Positions 1 through 8,336 are shown, numbered from the stretch's first letter. The stretch: 64,000 nt of DNA from JAFAGX01 sp035622175 (GCA_035622175.1 DASPVV010000091.1:1-64000), one strand, 5' to 3'. Numbers and translations: made by a program. Notes: generated from the letters alone by a model not told the origin.

Positions 1-253
1 AAACGGAAGCCCTATCTTTAATTTGCTGAAAACAAGTATGTTGCTGACATACTGAACCTGGTGGTGTACTTTCACAGTTTCGCATTTTCGACACTGACAC
101 CAGAGCATTCCTATGCCGGAGCAGTACACGATTGTCGGCGACGCGTCCCAACAGCAGGCTGTGGCAGTGCTGCCGTGCAGAACACCCTGCAACCTGCGTC
201 TGGCGATTGATGCCGCGAACCCGGCCATCCACCCGTCCCACGCATGGCTTGCC
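1..253. other. window edge, no gene recognised
   Basis: No convincing coding frame is seen on either strand. A small perfect hairpin lies at 35-53 (7-bp stem AGTATGT/ACATACT, 5-nt loop). An open frame on the plus strand from 113 runs antisense into vapC and has no family resemblance, so it is not called. Confidence 0.5.
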
Positions 254-658
254 CTAATTTTTGCGCAGCCAGTTCTCGAGCCGAAGACCGCGGACGCGAG
301 TAAATTCACGTTCGTTGTCAGTTACGATCATGTGACCAAGCGCAAGTGCCTGAGCGGCGATCAGCAGATCATTGGCGCCGATCGGCTTGCCGGCTCGTTC
401 TAATAACGAACGCAATGACCCGTATTGGGCGTCGGCTGGCGCCTCGAAAGGCAAGACTTCAAGAGCTGCTAACACAGCGTCCAGTTGTGACGTGAGCCGC
501 GGTGAACCTTTCTTTGCGGCTCCATAACGCAATTCGGCAGCAACGATAATGCTGGTGCAAACTTGCGCCTCACCAACCTTGCGAATGCGCTCTGCCACCC
601 TTCCTTGTGGGTTGCGGACAAGGTCGGAGACTATATTGGTATCTAAAAGATAGCGCAT
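254..658 (-). CDS. vapC: VapC-type PIN-domain toxin ribonuclease
   Basis: A 134-residue single PIN domain of normal VapC length. PIN RNases of type II toxin-antitoxin systems cleave RNA using a cluster of acidic residues that binds Mg2+. Here the expected acids are visible at D6 (N-terminal LLDTN), E42, D97 (GANDLLIAA) and D114 (IVTDNEREF), so the enzyme looks intact. Its ATG shares one base with the TGA of the upstream vapB, which implies translational coupling. It lies in an accessory patch with a pseudogene and a transposase fragment, consistent with horizontal acquisition. PIN fold and toxin role are established for the family; the cellular RNA target cannot be told from sequence. Confidence 0.93.
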   Translation of the reverse strand: MRYLLDTNIVSDLVRNPQGRVAERIRKVGEAQVCTSIIVAAELRYGAAKKGSPRLTSQLDAVLAALEVLPFEAPADAQYGSLRSLLERAGKPIGANDLLIAAQALALGHMIVTDNEREFTRVRGLRLENWLRKN

Positions 659-891
659 CAGAGATCCACCCGGTCGGGGGGTAAATCACGAATAGGTGGA
701 AAATCCTCGTCCAAGGGCTTCAGCGTCGCGAGAACCGCGAGGAGAGACCTCGGTGGAGCCGGCTCGATGATTAAGCGATCGCCTTCCTTTCGCATGATGG
801 CATCCTCTCCCTTGAACTCGAACTCACGCGGGATCCGGACTGCTTGATTTCTGCCGTTCTTAAAGAGCTTGACGTGGCGTTCCAAACTCAT
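658..891 (-). CDS. vapB: VapB-type antitoxin, AbrB/SpoVT-like
   Basis: A 77-residue protein with an N-terminal swapped-hairpin AbrB/SpoVT DNA-binding fold (residues about 4-45: VKLFKNGRNQAVRIPREF) and a C-terminal tail rich in Asp, Pro and Glu that would wrap the toxin. The open frame extends much further upstream, but the ATG at 891 is chosen because a strong purine-rich GGAGG-type ribosome site lies just before it and the AbrB fold starts there. VapB proteins neutralise VapC and, as a complex, repress their own promoter; direct repeats at 912-934 are the likely binding site. Confidence 0.92.
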   Translation of the reverse strand: MSLERHVKLFKNGRNQAVRIPREFEFKGEDAIMRKEGDRLIIEPAPPRSLLAVLATLKPLDEDFPPIRDLPPDRVDL

Positions 892-1196
892 GTTCCTCCC
901 CCTCCCAGTGACTAAGCATATGTCTAAGCATATGCCGGGCCAGGGTTGGATGTCCAGCCCTGAAAAGTGCTTCCAGCCAACTCGACAATATTGGGGTAAA
1001 CGTATCGATGTCAGAACTGGAATCGCCTCTACAAGCGTCCCAACAGCCGCCGGTGGCAATCTCTACCTGTTTTGGCGGCAAAAACCGCCCGCATCAGCAC
1101 CAAGGAAGAGAGCCTCTTGAAAGCCACCAGCACAAGCGGGTCCTCCCGCAGACCCCGAAAGCGCCTCTCGTTTAAGAGGGAGCACGGGGTTGGCTA
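892..1196. other. intergenic stretch upstream of vapB
   Basis: Apart from the vapB operator at 912-934 no gene or RNA was recognised. Open frames here on both strands are extensions or shadows without family similarity. Confidence 0.5.
912..934 (-). promoter_or_regulatory. vapBC operator/promoter with two direct repeats
   Basis: Two identical 11-bp copies of CTAAGCATATG, separated by one base (912-922 and 924-934), stand 20-43 bases upstream of the vapB start. Each copy carries a palindromic CATATG, and on the minus strand TATGCT resembles a -10 box. The 12-bp period would place the copies about one helical turn apart, as expected for cooperative binding of a VapBC complex. The role in autoregulation is inferred from position. 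Confidence 0.6.
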
Positions 1197-1524
1197 GTGA
1201 TTCGTCTACTGTTGGACGAGAATATCTCGCCAGCATTGGTCAGGGAACTTGCCGAGATGGGCGTGTATGCTCAATTAGTCCCACGTCAATTAGTCCCACG
1301 TCAATTAGTCCCACGGGACTTTTATCCCATTGCTCGATGTCGAGCTGCATCCGGGATTGGTTGTGCTACGCGAAGGCGGATTGACTCGCCGATGAACAGT
1401 GGGGTCGGATCAAGTCCGTAATCCAACTGGTGAAAGCATCAAAGGATCAGGATTTTCTCGTCAACAAAGTGGTTGAGATTACTGGAGTCGCTCGCTTCGA
1501 GATACGCGAACTTCCGAGACCTGA
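1197..1524 (+). pseudogene. frameshifted DUF5615 (PIN-like) gene with internal 15-bp triplication
   Basis: Starting at GTG 1197 the frame gives the DUF5615 N-terminus (IRLLLDENISPALVRELAEMG). It then meets three tandem 15-bp copies (1271-1315) encoding QLVPR three times, which replace the middle of the domain. After the repeats, homologous sequence resumes in another frame (FIPLLDVELHPGLVVLREGG), and near 1383-1387 it shifts again (DEQWGRIKSVIQLVKASKDQ... then VARFEIRELPRP). At least two frameshifts and an internal replacement make this a dead gene. DUF5615 proteins are PIN-like and usually sit in toxin-antitoxin-like pairs; any partner gene is no longer recognisable. Confidence 0.8.
1271..1315 (+). 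repeat. three tandem copies of a 15-bp unit
   Basis: The unit TCAATTAGTCCCACG occurs three times without any mismatch at 1271-1285, 1286-1300 and 1301-1315. Its length is a multiple of three, so it would not have shifted the frame by itself. It lies where the middle of the DUF5615 domain should be. Confidence 0.97.
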
Positions 1525-1542
1525 TTCAGAGCCTCGCGAACA

Positions 1543-1659
1543 TTGCGAGATCGCGACACGATCTTCGGTGAGGACTTTAGGGAACAGGTACGAGATATGG
1601 GTATAGAGGAGGTGCTGTCTACCCCGCGTGCCCCCTGGCAGCGGGCGTACGTGGAACGC
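1543..1659 (+). mobile_element. transposase integrase-core (rve) fragment
   Basis: About 39 codons match the middle of a DDE integrase core as found in IS3/IS481-like transposases: the second-Asp region RDRDTIFGEDF, then GIEEVLSTPRAPWQ and the end of the third acidic motif, AYVER. The first Asp segment and everything after the ER are missing, and the frame then runs into unrelated residues before a stop near 1726. No terminal inverted repeats or target duplications were found. It is a remnant, not a working element. Confidence 0.72.
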
Positions 1660-1899
1660 CGACTCCTCTCTTCCTACTTAAGCGATAGCCGATCGAAAAT
1701 CTTCTGTCCGCTCAGGCCTGTGATCTAAGCGAAAGTGGATCAACCAGACTTTAACATCCATCAGTTGAACTGAAAGAGATGCCATGGTGGAGTTGGCAGA
1801 AGTGGGTTGCGGCGCGTCCTCGAACCTCATGCCGCCCGCGATACGAAGCGGACGAGAGGTTGGTTGTGGAATGAAACGCTAAGCTATAGATTCTACTGA

Positions 1900-1940
1900 G
1901 CCGGGATGGTGGACCTGGCAGACGCAGCGACCTCAAAATC
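1900..1940 (+). pseudogene. 5' half of a tRNA-Leu (CAA) gene
   Basis: The sequence carries a leucine-type acceptor 5' strand (GCCGGGA, 1900-1906), T8-G9, and a D-arm whose stem GTG (1909-1911) pairs with CGC (1923-1925) around a loop containing TGGCAGA. An anticodon 5' strand (GCGAC, 1927-1931) follows, then a seven-base loop CTCAAAA (1932-1938) with a CAA anticodon. After the loop the sequence becomes the 3' end of fabI, so the anticodon 3' strand, variable arm, T-arm and acceptor 3' strand are absent. It cannot be a functional tRNA. The call rests on reading by eye; a covariance-model search limited to the 5' half would test it. Confidence 0.55.
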
Positions 1941-2703
1941 CCATGATGTTGTAGCCACAGTCGACGTAAATGACTTCGCCGGTGATTCCCGAGCTGGCGC
2001 CAGCAGCTAGGAAGAGGCCGGTCGAACCCACCTCCTGCACCTCGACGTTGCGTTGCAGCGGAGCGCGTTCGTGGTGGGACTTGAGCATATCTCCGAAGCC
2101 GGCGATGCCGCGGGCGGCCAGGGTTTTGAGCGGTCCCGCAGAAATGGCGTTGACCCGAATTCTTCGTTTGCCAAGGTCATAGGCGAGATAGCGAACCGTG
2201 CACTCCAGGGCGGCTTTGGCCACTCCCATCACGTTGTAATGCGGCACAACCTTTTCTGCCCCGTAGTAGGTCATGGTAATGATGCTGCCGCCATCTTCCA
2301 TCAAGGGGGCAGCCGCCCGTGCCAGGGCGATGAGGGAGTACACACTGACATCATGGGCGATGCGGAAGCCCTCGCGCGTGGTCTGGAGGAAGTCATTCTT
2401 GAGTTCCTCGGGAGACGCAAAGGCGATACTATGCACGAGCGCATGCAGCTTGCCGTAGCGTTCCTTCAGTTGGACGAACAGTCGGTCGATCTCGCTGTCC
2501 CGGCTGACGTCACACATGAAAGCTTCCGCCCCAGGAAGAGAAAGAATCAGATCCTTGGCTTCTTGCTCCAGGCGTTCGTTCTGGTAGGTGATGGCGAGCT
2601 TTGCGCCGGCCGTGTGCAGCGCCTGCGCTATCGACCACGCAATACTGCGTTTGTTGGCAACTCCAAAAACGACGGCGTTGTGGCCTGCGAGACTGATTGA
2701 CAT
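1933..2703 (-). CDS. fabI: enoyl-[acyl-carrier-protein] reductase (NADH), FabI
   Basis: A 256-residue short-chain dehydrogenase-type enoyl-ACP reductase that performs the last reduction in each fatty-acid elongation round. The nucleotide-binding FGVANKRSIAW motif is at residues 13-23. The catalytic region YYGAEKVVPHYNVMGVAK holds Tyr146, Tyr156 and Lys163, the YX6K arrangement of FabI. The length is normal. The C-terminus NIMGF* is formed where the gene runs into the tRNA-Leu half, the stop codon TGA being the complement of bases in that tRNA's anticodon loop. It is transcribed leftward without close partners. The function is confident. Confidence 0.97.
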   Translation of the reverse strand: MSISLAGHNAVVFGVANKRSIAWSIAQALHTAGAKLAITYQNERLEQEAKDLILSLPGAEAFMCDVSRDSEIDRLFVQLKERYGKLHALVHSIAFASPEELKNDFLQTTREGFRIAHDVSVYSLIALARAAAPLMEDGGSIITMTYYGAEKVVPHYNVMGVAKAALECTVRYLAYDLGKRRIRVNAISAGPLKTLAARGIAGFGDMLKSHHERAPLQRNVEVQEVGSTGLFLAAGASSGITGEVIYVDCGYNIMGF

Positions 2704-2854
2704 TGGGGAAGAATACCAGTTGGTTACGGCTCCTTACCACCGCCGGCCGACTGCGATGCCCCCTCGGGGGAGTCCGCGGGCGCTCGAGGCATGACCAGGG
2801 ATGTTCGCCAGCATAGGCGTGTTCGCCGTGTGTTCATGATGATTCGCAAACCAG

Positions 2855-4105
2855 TCACCCCTTGGTCGAAGCAACTTCCCGGACCGCCAGCGGGGCCGGC
2901 CAGATGGCGCTGACAAAGGCCACCGCGTAGACCATGCCAATGATCGAGAAGCCGGCAGCCAGATTGACCTGAGCCACGGCGGCCGTTAAAAGCGCCAAGG
3001 CGATCTGCAGGGCAGTGCCCAGAAAGTAAAACGTGTTCTGCACCCGTCCCATGAAATGTGGCGGAACTTGCTGCATGAGGCTCGTGTTCATGGCAACACC
3101 ACTCAGTCCACGCGCCGATCCCATCACCCCGTAGGCGCAGACGGCAAGGGCCAGAGCCGGCGCGAGTGGCGCCACACTCATGCAGATTGCCAAGAGGCCC
3201 ATCGAGACTGCGATCGAACGGCGGGCACCCAACTTGCCGATCAGCCAGGGAGCGTAGAATGCGCTCAAAAATGCTCCCGTGCCCCAGCCGGCGTTCAGCC
3301 ACCCGTAGCCGACGGCCCCGGCATGAAAAACCTTGTCGCTCAGGGGCGGCGTGACCACGACTCCGGTCATCATGGCGCCCAGGAACAATGCCCAGGAAAG
3401 CCCCAGGAGCAACAACCTGCGGTTGGCCTGCAGGAAACGGACGGCATCGCGCATCTCACGCCCGAAGCGTTCGAGCGCAGTCTCCGCCGCCACCAGATCG
3501 GAATGCAGTTCGGCCGGGCGCGGGACGACGTGGCGACCACTCCGCACCGACAGATAGCAGAGGAAGGAGACCAGATAGGTGGAAAAGTCGATGAGCAGCA
3601 CTCCACCTAAGCCGATACGGTTGTACACAAAGCCCACGATCGATCCGGCAATGAGCCAACCTCCTTGGATTCCGGCCAGCAGAAAGGTGTTTGCATGCAC
3701 GAACTCTTCCCCCGGGGTAAGCTCCTGCACCAACGCCGTGATCGTCGGCCAGAACATCCAAAAGCCGGCGGCCACCAGAGTATTCATCCCGTAAAGTTCC
3801 CAAACCCTTGCCCGACCCGCAAAGCTCAGCAGGGCCACGATGAGAATGATGAGGGCGCGGACTGCGTCGAGCATCATCACCAGGCGACGTCGATCCTCGC
3901 GATCAATAATGACGCCCGTGAAGGGCAGCATGAGCATGGCGGGAAGGGTTTGCAGAACGGCAAGGCTTCCCAGCGCGACTTCCGAGTGCGTGGCCTCGAG
4001 AATATACCAGGCAACGGCGGCAGAATTCATGCCGCTGCCGAGCATCGAGATCAGGTTCGCCCCAAAGACCAGTCGCAGCGCTGGCTTCTGCAGAATGGAA
4101 CGCAT
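2855..4105 (-). CDS. MFS transporter, DHA3/enterobactin-exporter-like
   Basis: A 416-residue polytopic membrane protein with about 12 hydrophobic segments. It resembles the MFS branch that includes EntS-like and macrolide-efflux-like proteins: an N-terminal GANLISMLGSGM first helix, the loop 2-3 motif GVIIDREDRRRLVM (MFS motif A variant) near residue 62, and MGSARGLSGVAMNT in the second half. Proteins of this branch export siderophores or drugs by proton antiport. No substrate can be inferred here because the neighbours (fabI and glycosyltransferases) give no hint. The start at ATG 4105 is followed directly by a charged stretch and the first helix. Confidence 0.85.
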   Translation of the reverse strand: MRSILQKPALRLVFGANLISMLGSGMNSAAVAWYILEATHSEVALGSLAVLQTLPAMLMLPFTGVIIDREDRRRLVMMLDAVRALIILIVALLSFAGRARVWELYGMNTLVAAGFWMFWPTITALVQELTPGEEFVHANTFLLAGIQGGWLIAGSIVGFVYNRIGLGGVLLIDFSTYLVSFLCYLSVRSGRHVVPRPAELHSDLVAAETALERFGREMRDAVRFLQANRRLLLLGLSWALFLGAMMTGVVVTPPLSDKVFHAGAVGYGWLNAGWGTGAFLSAFYAPWLIGKLGARRSIAVSMGLLAICMSVAPLAPALALAVCAYGVMGSARGLSGVAMNTSLMQQVPPHFMGRVQNTFYFLGTALQIALALLTAAVAQVNLAAGFSIIGMVYAVAFVSAIWPAPLAVREVASTKG

Positions 4106-4201
4106 GCCCTACTCTAAACAATCGAGGCCACGTCGCCAATTGACCATCGCGGGTACGCGCCAGCAAGCTTCATCGGCGGCTTCGAGCCGTCCCGTCCCCG
4201 C

Positions 4202-5449
4202 TCAGACCGCAGCCCGCCTGCGGAGTTCGACTTCGGAAAGCAGAAAGACAAGCAGGATCAGTAATTCGGGCTCGATGGGATGACGGTATCGCGCTCCGGG
4301 ATACACAAAATAATAAATGGCCGGGTAGACCGAGACCAGCCAGAAAAATAGCCACGCTCCCGGTTTCCTTTTTCGCAGAGCTCGGCCAAGTCCCCAGAGG
4401 GCGAGCACAGACGAGGCGAGAAACCCCGAGTTGCGGAAATCAACCGGGGCGGTGCTGTTGGTTGCTTTGACGGTATTGTCCCAATAATAGAAGAATCTCT
4501 TGAGCGAGATCACCAGAAAGCGCCCGGGGCATTGGCGGATCCAGGCAAAAGCCAAGCGTTTGCACCGCGCCTCGTACGCTTGCTCTCCCAGACGACGATA
4601 AGTTTCTAGCTCCAAGACATTCAAGTTGGGCTGCAAGTAAGCCATCAGCCTGCCATCGGCATCGGGACCATTCCCCAAACGAAGTTCATACCCGAAGTCG
4701 TTGCGGATAAACATGACCTGGGTGAAGGTGAGGTAATTGCGTATCAGCCAGGGGGAAACCAGCAGAAAGAAAACCAGAGCCGCCACCACCACTCCGGAGA
4801 ACGAGGACAGGCTGCGTCTTCGGCGCCGGTGCCAGGCCCAAAGTCCGGAACACGGAAGGAAGGATAGGATCGACGCATTCGATAGACCGGCCACTCCCCA
4901 TAGCAGGCCAAAGACGACCCATCCTTTGAACCCCGGCCAGTCTTCCAGTTCGAGGGCAACCCAGAAGATCAAGCTCAACAGCAGCGGCGTCAAACTGGCG
5001 TCCCATATCCAATGAAGCGACCAGTACATAGCATAGGGAAGGAGGGCCCAAGTCCAGGCTGACCACAGGGCGACGCGCTCGCCCATGGTTCGGCGCGCAA
5101 TCAGAAAGATGGGAATCGAGGTCAAGGCCGTGCATAGGCTGTTCAAGACAAGCAAAACCCAAGCGGAGGTGTCGGAGTAAATGCCGAACAGCTTGAACAC
5201 GCCACCGATAAGATAGGGGTAAAGGGGTGGTTCCCAGGCAGTCGGGCCGGTTATGCCGCCGTAGGGGTTGCCGAATCCGTTGCCGGCAGCGATCGACTCT
5301 CCGATCCGGCCCATCTCCCACCCGTAACCGAAGTGATCATCCGCGGTGCGAAAGCGGTAAAAATGGAACATGCCAATGGCAAGCAGGTGGAGAAGCAAGC
5401 AGGCTGCCACCATCGCGAGCAGATGGGCACGCACCTTGTCCGGGGGCAT
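4202..5449 (-). CDS. GT39-like (ArnT/PMT-type) membrane glycosyltransferase
   Basis: About 415 residues with many transmembrane helices. Segments typical of the lipid-linked-sugar-dependent ArnT/PMT superfamily are visible: an N-terminal helix, a first extracytoplasmic loop with DDHFGYGWEMGRIGESIAAG followed by a Pro-rich TAWEPPLYPYLIGG stretch, and serial helices. Such enzymes take sugar from polyprenyl-phosphate on the periplasmic side. The ATG at 5449 is preferred over an upstream frame that overlaps the neighbouring GT2 by more than 200 bases. The gene lies 35 bp downstream of a dolichyl-phosphate-sugar-synthase-like GT2, which may make its donor. Confidence 0.82.
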   Translation of the reverse strand: MPPDKVRAHLLAMVAACLLLHLLAIGMFHFYRFRTADDHFGYGWEMGRIGESIAAGNGFGNPYGGITGPTAWEPPLYPYLIGGVFKLFGIYSDTSAWVLLVLNSLCTALTSIPIFLIARRTMGERVALWSAWTWALLPYAMYWSLHWIWDASLTPLLLSLIFWVALELEDWPGFKGWVVFGLLWGVAGLSNASILSFLPCSGLWAWHRRRRRSLSSFSGVVVAALVFFLLVSPWLIRNYLTFTQVMFIRNDFGYELRLGNGPDADGRLMAYLQPNLNVLELETYRRLGEQAYEARCKRLAFAWIRQCPGRFLVISLKRFFYYWDNTVKATNSTAPVDFRNSGFLASSVLALWGLGRALRKRKPGAWLFFWLVSVYPAIYYFVYPGARYRHPIEPELLILLVFLLSEVELRRRAAV

Positions 5450-5484
5450 CGACCGAGATCGCGTGGCAAGTACGGAGGTTTCGC

Positions 5485-6327
5485 TCAACGGGGTGGCAGG
5501 CGACAGAAGGTTACGGCGAAGGGGGAAGCCGCATCGCGCCCGGATGAGGAACCCAGCTTCCGACGGCTGGTAAAGCGCACCCGGAGAAGAGTCCAGACTG
5601 CCAACCAGCCGTCGCGATGGCGCAGCTTCTTGCCCTGTTTCCGACTTCGCGGCCGATACGAAATCGGGACCTCCCAGATCTTTTCTCCCCAACGGCAGAC
5701 CTTCGCCGTCACTTCCGGACAAAACTCAAACCCAATGCACGCCAGCGGAATATTCTCAAGCAGAGAGCGGCGAAAGGCTTTGTAGCAGGTGGCTTCATCA
5801 TGAATGCCCGCCCGATAGAGGAGATTGACCATCACGGTCAGAAACTTGGCCCCCCAATAGAAGCGGAGCCCCCGCTCGGGGCGATCGGGACGCACTCCGT
5901 AGACTACATTGGCGTCGCCTCGCTCAAGGGGCGCAAGCAAAGAGGCATAATCCTGCGGGTCGTATTCGAGATCCGAGTCCTGGATGAGAACGTACTTGCC
6001 TCGCGCATAGCGGAGTGCGGTACGGATTGCGGCGCCCTTCCCGCAATTTCTCTCATGGAAGAGAATCGTGACCCCGTCGGTCGGAGGCCAAGACAGTAAC
6101 TTCTCCCGCGTCCCGTCGGTCGAACCGTCATCGACGACCACGATTTCCTTCCGCACCGGAGCAGCACTGATGGCGGCGAACAGCTCCTCCAGGTTTAGCA
6201 CCTCGTTATAGACGGGCACGATAACCGACAAATCAGGGTTCGACGAGGCGGCCGGGCCGAGCCCTTCCTCGGGCTGCCGTCCTTGGACCTGGCGATCGAG
6301 AGGCCTCGCTGTTGCCGCAAACTTCAT
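5485..6327 (-). CDS. GT2 family glycosyltransferase, polyprenyl-phosphate sugar synthase-like
   Basis: 280 residues with a GT-A fold of the DPM1/DPG-synthase type. Visible are the nucleotide-binding start LSVIVPVYNEVLNLEELF (about residues 33-50), IVVVDDGSTDGT, the DXD-like IQDSDLEYDP, and the acceptor region FEFCPEVTAKVCRWG followed by EVPISYRPR. These enzymes transfer a sugar from a nucleotide donor to polyprenyl phosphate at the cytoplasmic membrane. Unlike some homologues, it has no C-terminal membrane domain. Its product probably feeds the GT39-like protein encoded immediately downstream. The precise sugar is unknown. Confidence 0.87.
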   Translation of the reverse strand: MKFAATARPLDRQVQGRQPEEGLGPAASSNPDLSVIVPVYNEVLNLEELFAAISAAPVRKEIVVVDDGSTDGTREKLLSWPPTDGVTILFHERNCGKGAAIRTALRYARGKYVLIQDSDLEYDPQDYASLLAPLERGDANVVYGVRPDRPERGLRFYWGAKFLTVMVNLLYRAGIHDEATCYKAFRRSLLENIPLACIGFEFCPEVTAKVCRWGEKIWEVPISYRPRSRKQGKKLRHRDGWLAVWTLLRVRFTSRRKLGSSSGRDAASPFAVTFCRLPPR

Positions 6328-6535
6328 GATAACGAAGGAATCGACCTGATTTTATCATGCGTTTTCCAAAGCTGGGGCCGTCGAGTCGCGGTGCAGGCTG
6401 GGACTGGTTCGGTCGGATGCGCCGCGCTCGCCGCCTCGCCTGCAAAGGTCCCCAAGGCCGCCTGGCGGATGGACAGCGCTTGCCAACCGGTTTGATTCGG
6501 AGCTAGGATTCGGCGCGGAACTCTCGGAGGCGCTT

Positions 6536-7675
6536 ATGCCACGTGCATCTTGGCTCTCCCTGGCAGGTCTGCTGGCTTGCCTGGTTTCTCCCTTTGCCCC
6601 TGCCCAAATCGACAAGATCGTGATTGCGGCCGGAACCCCTGAGGATCACGCCTTGACCGCAATTTCGAATGAGCAGGATCCCCAGAAAAGAATGACGATG
6701 TACGAAGATTTTCTCGAGAAGTTTTCCTCCAACCCGGCGGCGGTGGCCTACGCGAACTGGCAGCTGTCGCAAGCCTATCAAGCGGCCGGCGATTTCGGGA
6801 AAGCCCTCGCCTACGGCGATAAGGCGCTGGCCGCCTCTCCTCGGAATTTGGATATCCTGGTCTCTCAAACCAGCATTGCGCAGCAACTCAAGGACAATGC
6901 CAAGGTCATCGACTATGCAACCAAAGGTGGCGAAATCTATAACACCATCGACAAGCAAGCGAAGCCCGAAGGGGTCGAGGACCAGGAGTTCCAAAATCGT
7001 GTGCAGGAAGAAAAGAGCGCGAGCAAGGGCTCGTATGAGTCTCTGGAGGCGGCCGCTTACAACGCCATCGTCGATGAGCGCGATTCCAAGAAACGTATGG
7101 ATTACATTGAACGCTTCACCCCTGCCTTTCCCAATTCGCGCTTTCAAGAATCGGTCGCATCCTATGCCATGATGGCCTTAGCGGAGCTGAAGGACACGCC
7201 GCGACTCACCGCTTACGGGGAGAAAACTTTAGCCACCAACCCCGATAGTTTGCCCACCTTGCTGCTCATGGCAAACGCCTACGTCGACAATCCCCAGCCG
7301 GGGAGTGTAAACAAGGCGGAAAGCTACGCGCAGAAGGCGATCGAGGTGGCCAAGGCGGACGCGCCGGATGCGGACAGCAAGCGCAAAATGTCGGCGGGAG
7401 TGGCGCACTCTACCCTGGGCTACGCGCTCATGAAGCAAAACAAAACAGCGGCCGCCATCGTCGAGTTAAAAGCGGCATCGATCTTGCTCAAGGGGCAAGA
7501 TGATCAATCTTACGCCATTGCCATGTACCGCTTGGGCTTTGCCTACGCCAAGCTGAATAAAGTAACGGAAGCGCGCGAGGTCTTGAGCGAAGTGGTCAAG
7601 ATGCCGGGCCCGGTGCAGCAGCCCGCGCAGGATTTGTTGGCCAAGGTCAATGCCGCCCGGGCGCAAGCAAAATAG
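6536..7675 (+). CDS. secreted tetratricopeptide-repeat protein
   Basis: 379 residues. An N-terminal signal peptide (about residues 1-24, cleavage near APAQ) is followed by an alpha-helical protein with TPR-like pairs, for example AVAYANWQLSQAYQAAGDFG near residue 75 and YAIAMYRLGFAYAKLNKV near 330, each with the W/Y-G-A-pattern spacing of TPRs. It probably acts in the periplasm as a protein-binding scaffold. The partner is unknown. It is a single gene between leftward glycosyltransferases and a convergent small secreted protein. Confidence 0.82.
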   Translation: MPRASWLSLAGLLACLVSPFAPAQIDKIVIAAGTPEDHALTAISNEQDPQKRMTMYEDFLEKFSSNPAAVAYANWQLSQAYQAAGDFGKALAYGDKALAASPRNLDILVSQTSIAQQLKDNAKVIDYATKGGEIYNTIDKQAKPEGVEDQEFQNRVQEEKSASKGSYESLEAAAYNAIVDERDSKKRMDYIERFTPAFPNSRFQESVASYAMMALAELKDTPRLTAYGEKTLATNPDSLPTLLLMANAYVDNPQPGSVNKAESYAQKAIEVAKADAPDADSKRKMSAGVAHSTLGYALMKQNKTAAAIVELKAASILLKGQDDQSYAIAMYRLGFAYAKLNKVTEAREVLSEVVKMPGPVQQPAQDLLAKVNAARAQAK

Positions 7676-7742
7676 TGACAGCCTGGCTTAGGGAGAACTG
7701 GACCCCGGGAATCCGCACCAGGGATCCTGAGGGCCTGCGCGA

Positions 7743-8336
7743 TCACCGTCTAGGCTGTACTAGGTCGGCCGAAAGCATGTTGGCCTTGCTCGCCAGAGTG
7801 TAGGCACGCTCCACATCTCCATTGCTCTCAGCCACTTTAGCCTGATCCATGTAACTCTTGATCTGTTTCACGGTGTCCTGCTGGCTGGCGCTCAGTTGGC
7901 GCGGGGCAATCTGTTTCAAATTCGCGTCGGTCGAGGACAAGAGCCGGTTGGTGTTCTCTAATTTCTGGGAAGCCTGTTGATCGCTCATCCCGGGCGAGAT
8001 GGCAACCTTGGTGTCGCTGGTTCCACCGTTGCGCACCACGGTCTTGACCGGCGCCCCCGGGGAAAAAGTATCGGTCTCGGTAGGGGTGTGTGGTTTGGGC
8101 TTCTGGGAAGCGGCAGAGGTGCAGTGGGGAGGCTTGGCGGAGGTGGAATCGGCAGACTTGGGACAGGACTTTGAGCCGGAGGCGGCGGGTGAGGCCGCCG
8201 GCTTTGCTTGGCCGGGAGAAGAACTCGTCTGATCCGCTTGCGCTGGCACGGACGACTGAGGCAGGCCGTCACCGGGTCGCCCCGAAGGAACGGCAAGCAG
8301 CACAGCCAAGATTCGAACCGCAAAGGCCAGAGTCAT
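7743..8336 (-). CDS. secreted Ser/Pro-rich protein with conserved C-terminal helical domain
   Basis: 197 residues: an N-terminal signal-like segment (residues 1-16), a low-complexity Ser/Ala/Pro/Lys linker to about residue 90, then a conserved-looking region from VVRNGGTSD to the end. That region contains helices SDQQASQKLENTNRLL and QDTVKQIKSYMDQAKVA. I recall similar C-terminal regions in acidobacterial hypotheticals but cannot name a domain. It is convergent with the TPR gene, the two ends being about 67 bp apart. No function is proposed. Confidence 0.7.
   Translation of the reverse strand: MTLAFAVRILAVLLAVPSGRPGDGLPQSSVPAQADQTSSSPGQAKPAASPAASGSKSCPKSADSTSAKPPHCTSAASQKPKPHTPTETDTFSPGAPVKTVVRNGGTSDTKVAISPGMSDQQASQKLENTNRLLSSTDANLKQIAPRQLSASQQDTVKQIKSYMDQAKVAESNGDVERAYTLASKANMLSADLVQPRR

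Noticed and set aside
113..403. 96-codon plus-strand frame at the window start
   Set aside because: It overlaps vapC antisense, and its free part has no similarity or ribosome site.
1383..1387. in-frame TGA in the DUF5615 remnant as possible selenocysteine
   Set aside because: No SECIS-like hairpin follows, the family has no Sec or Cys there, and independent frameshifts show the gene is dead.
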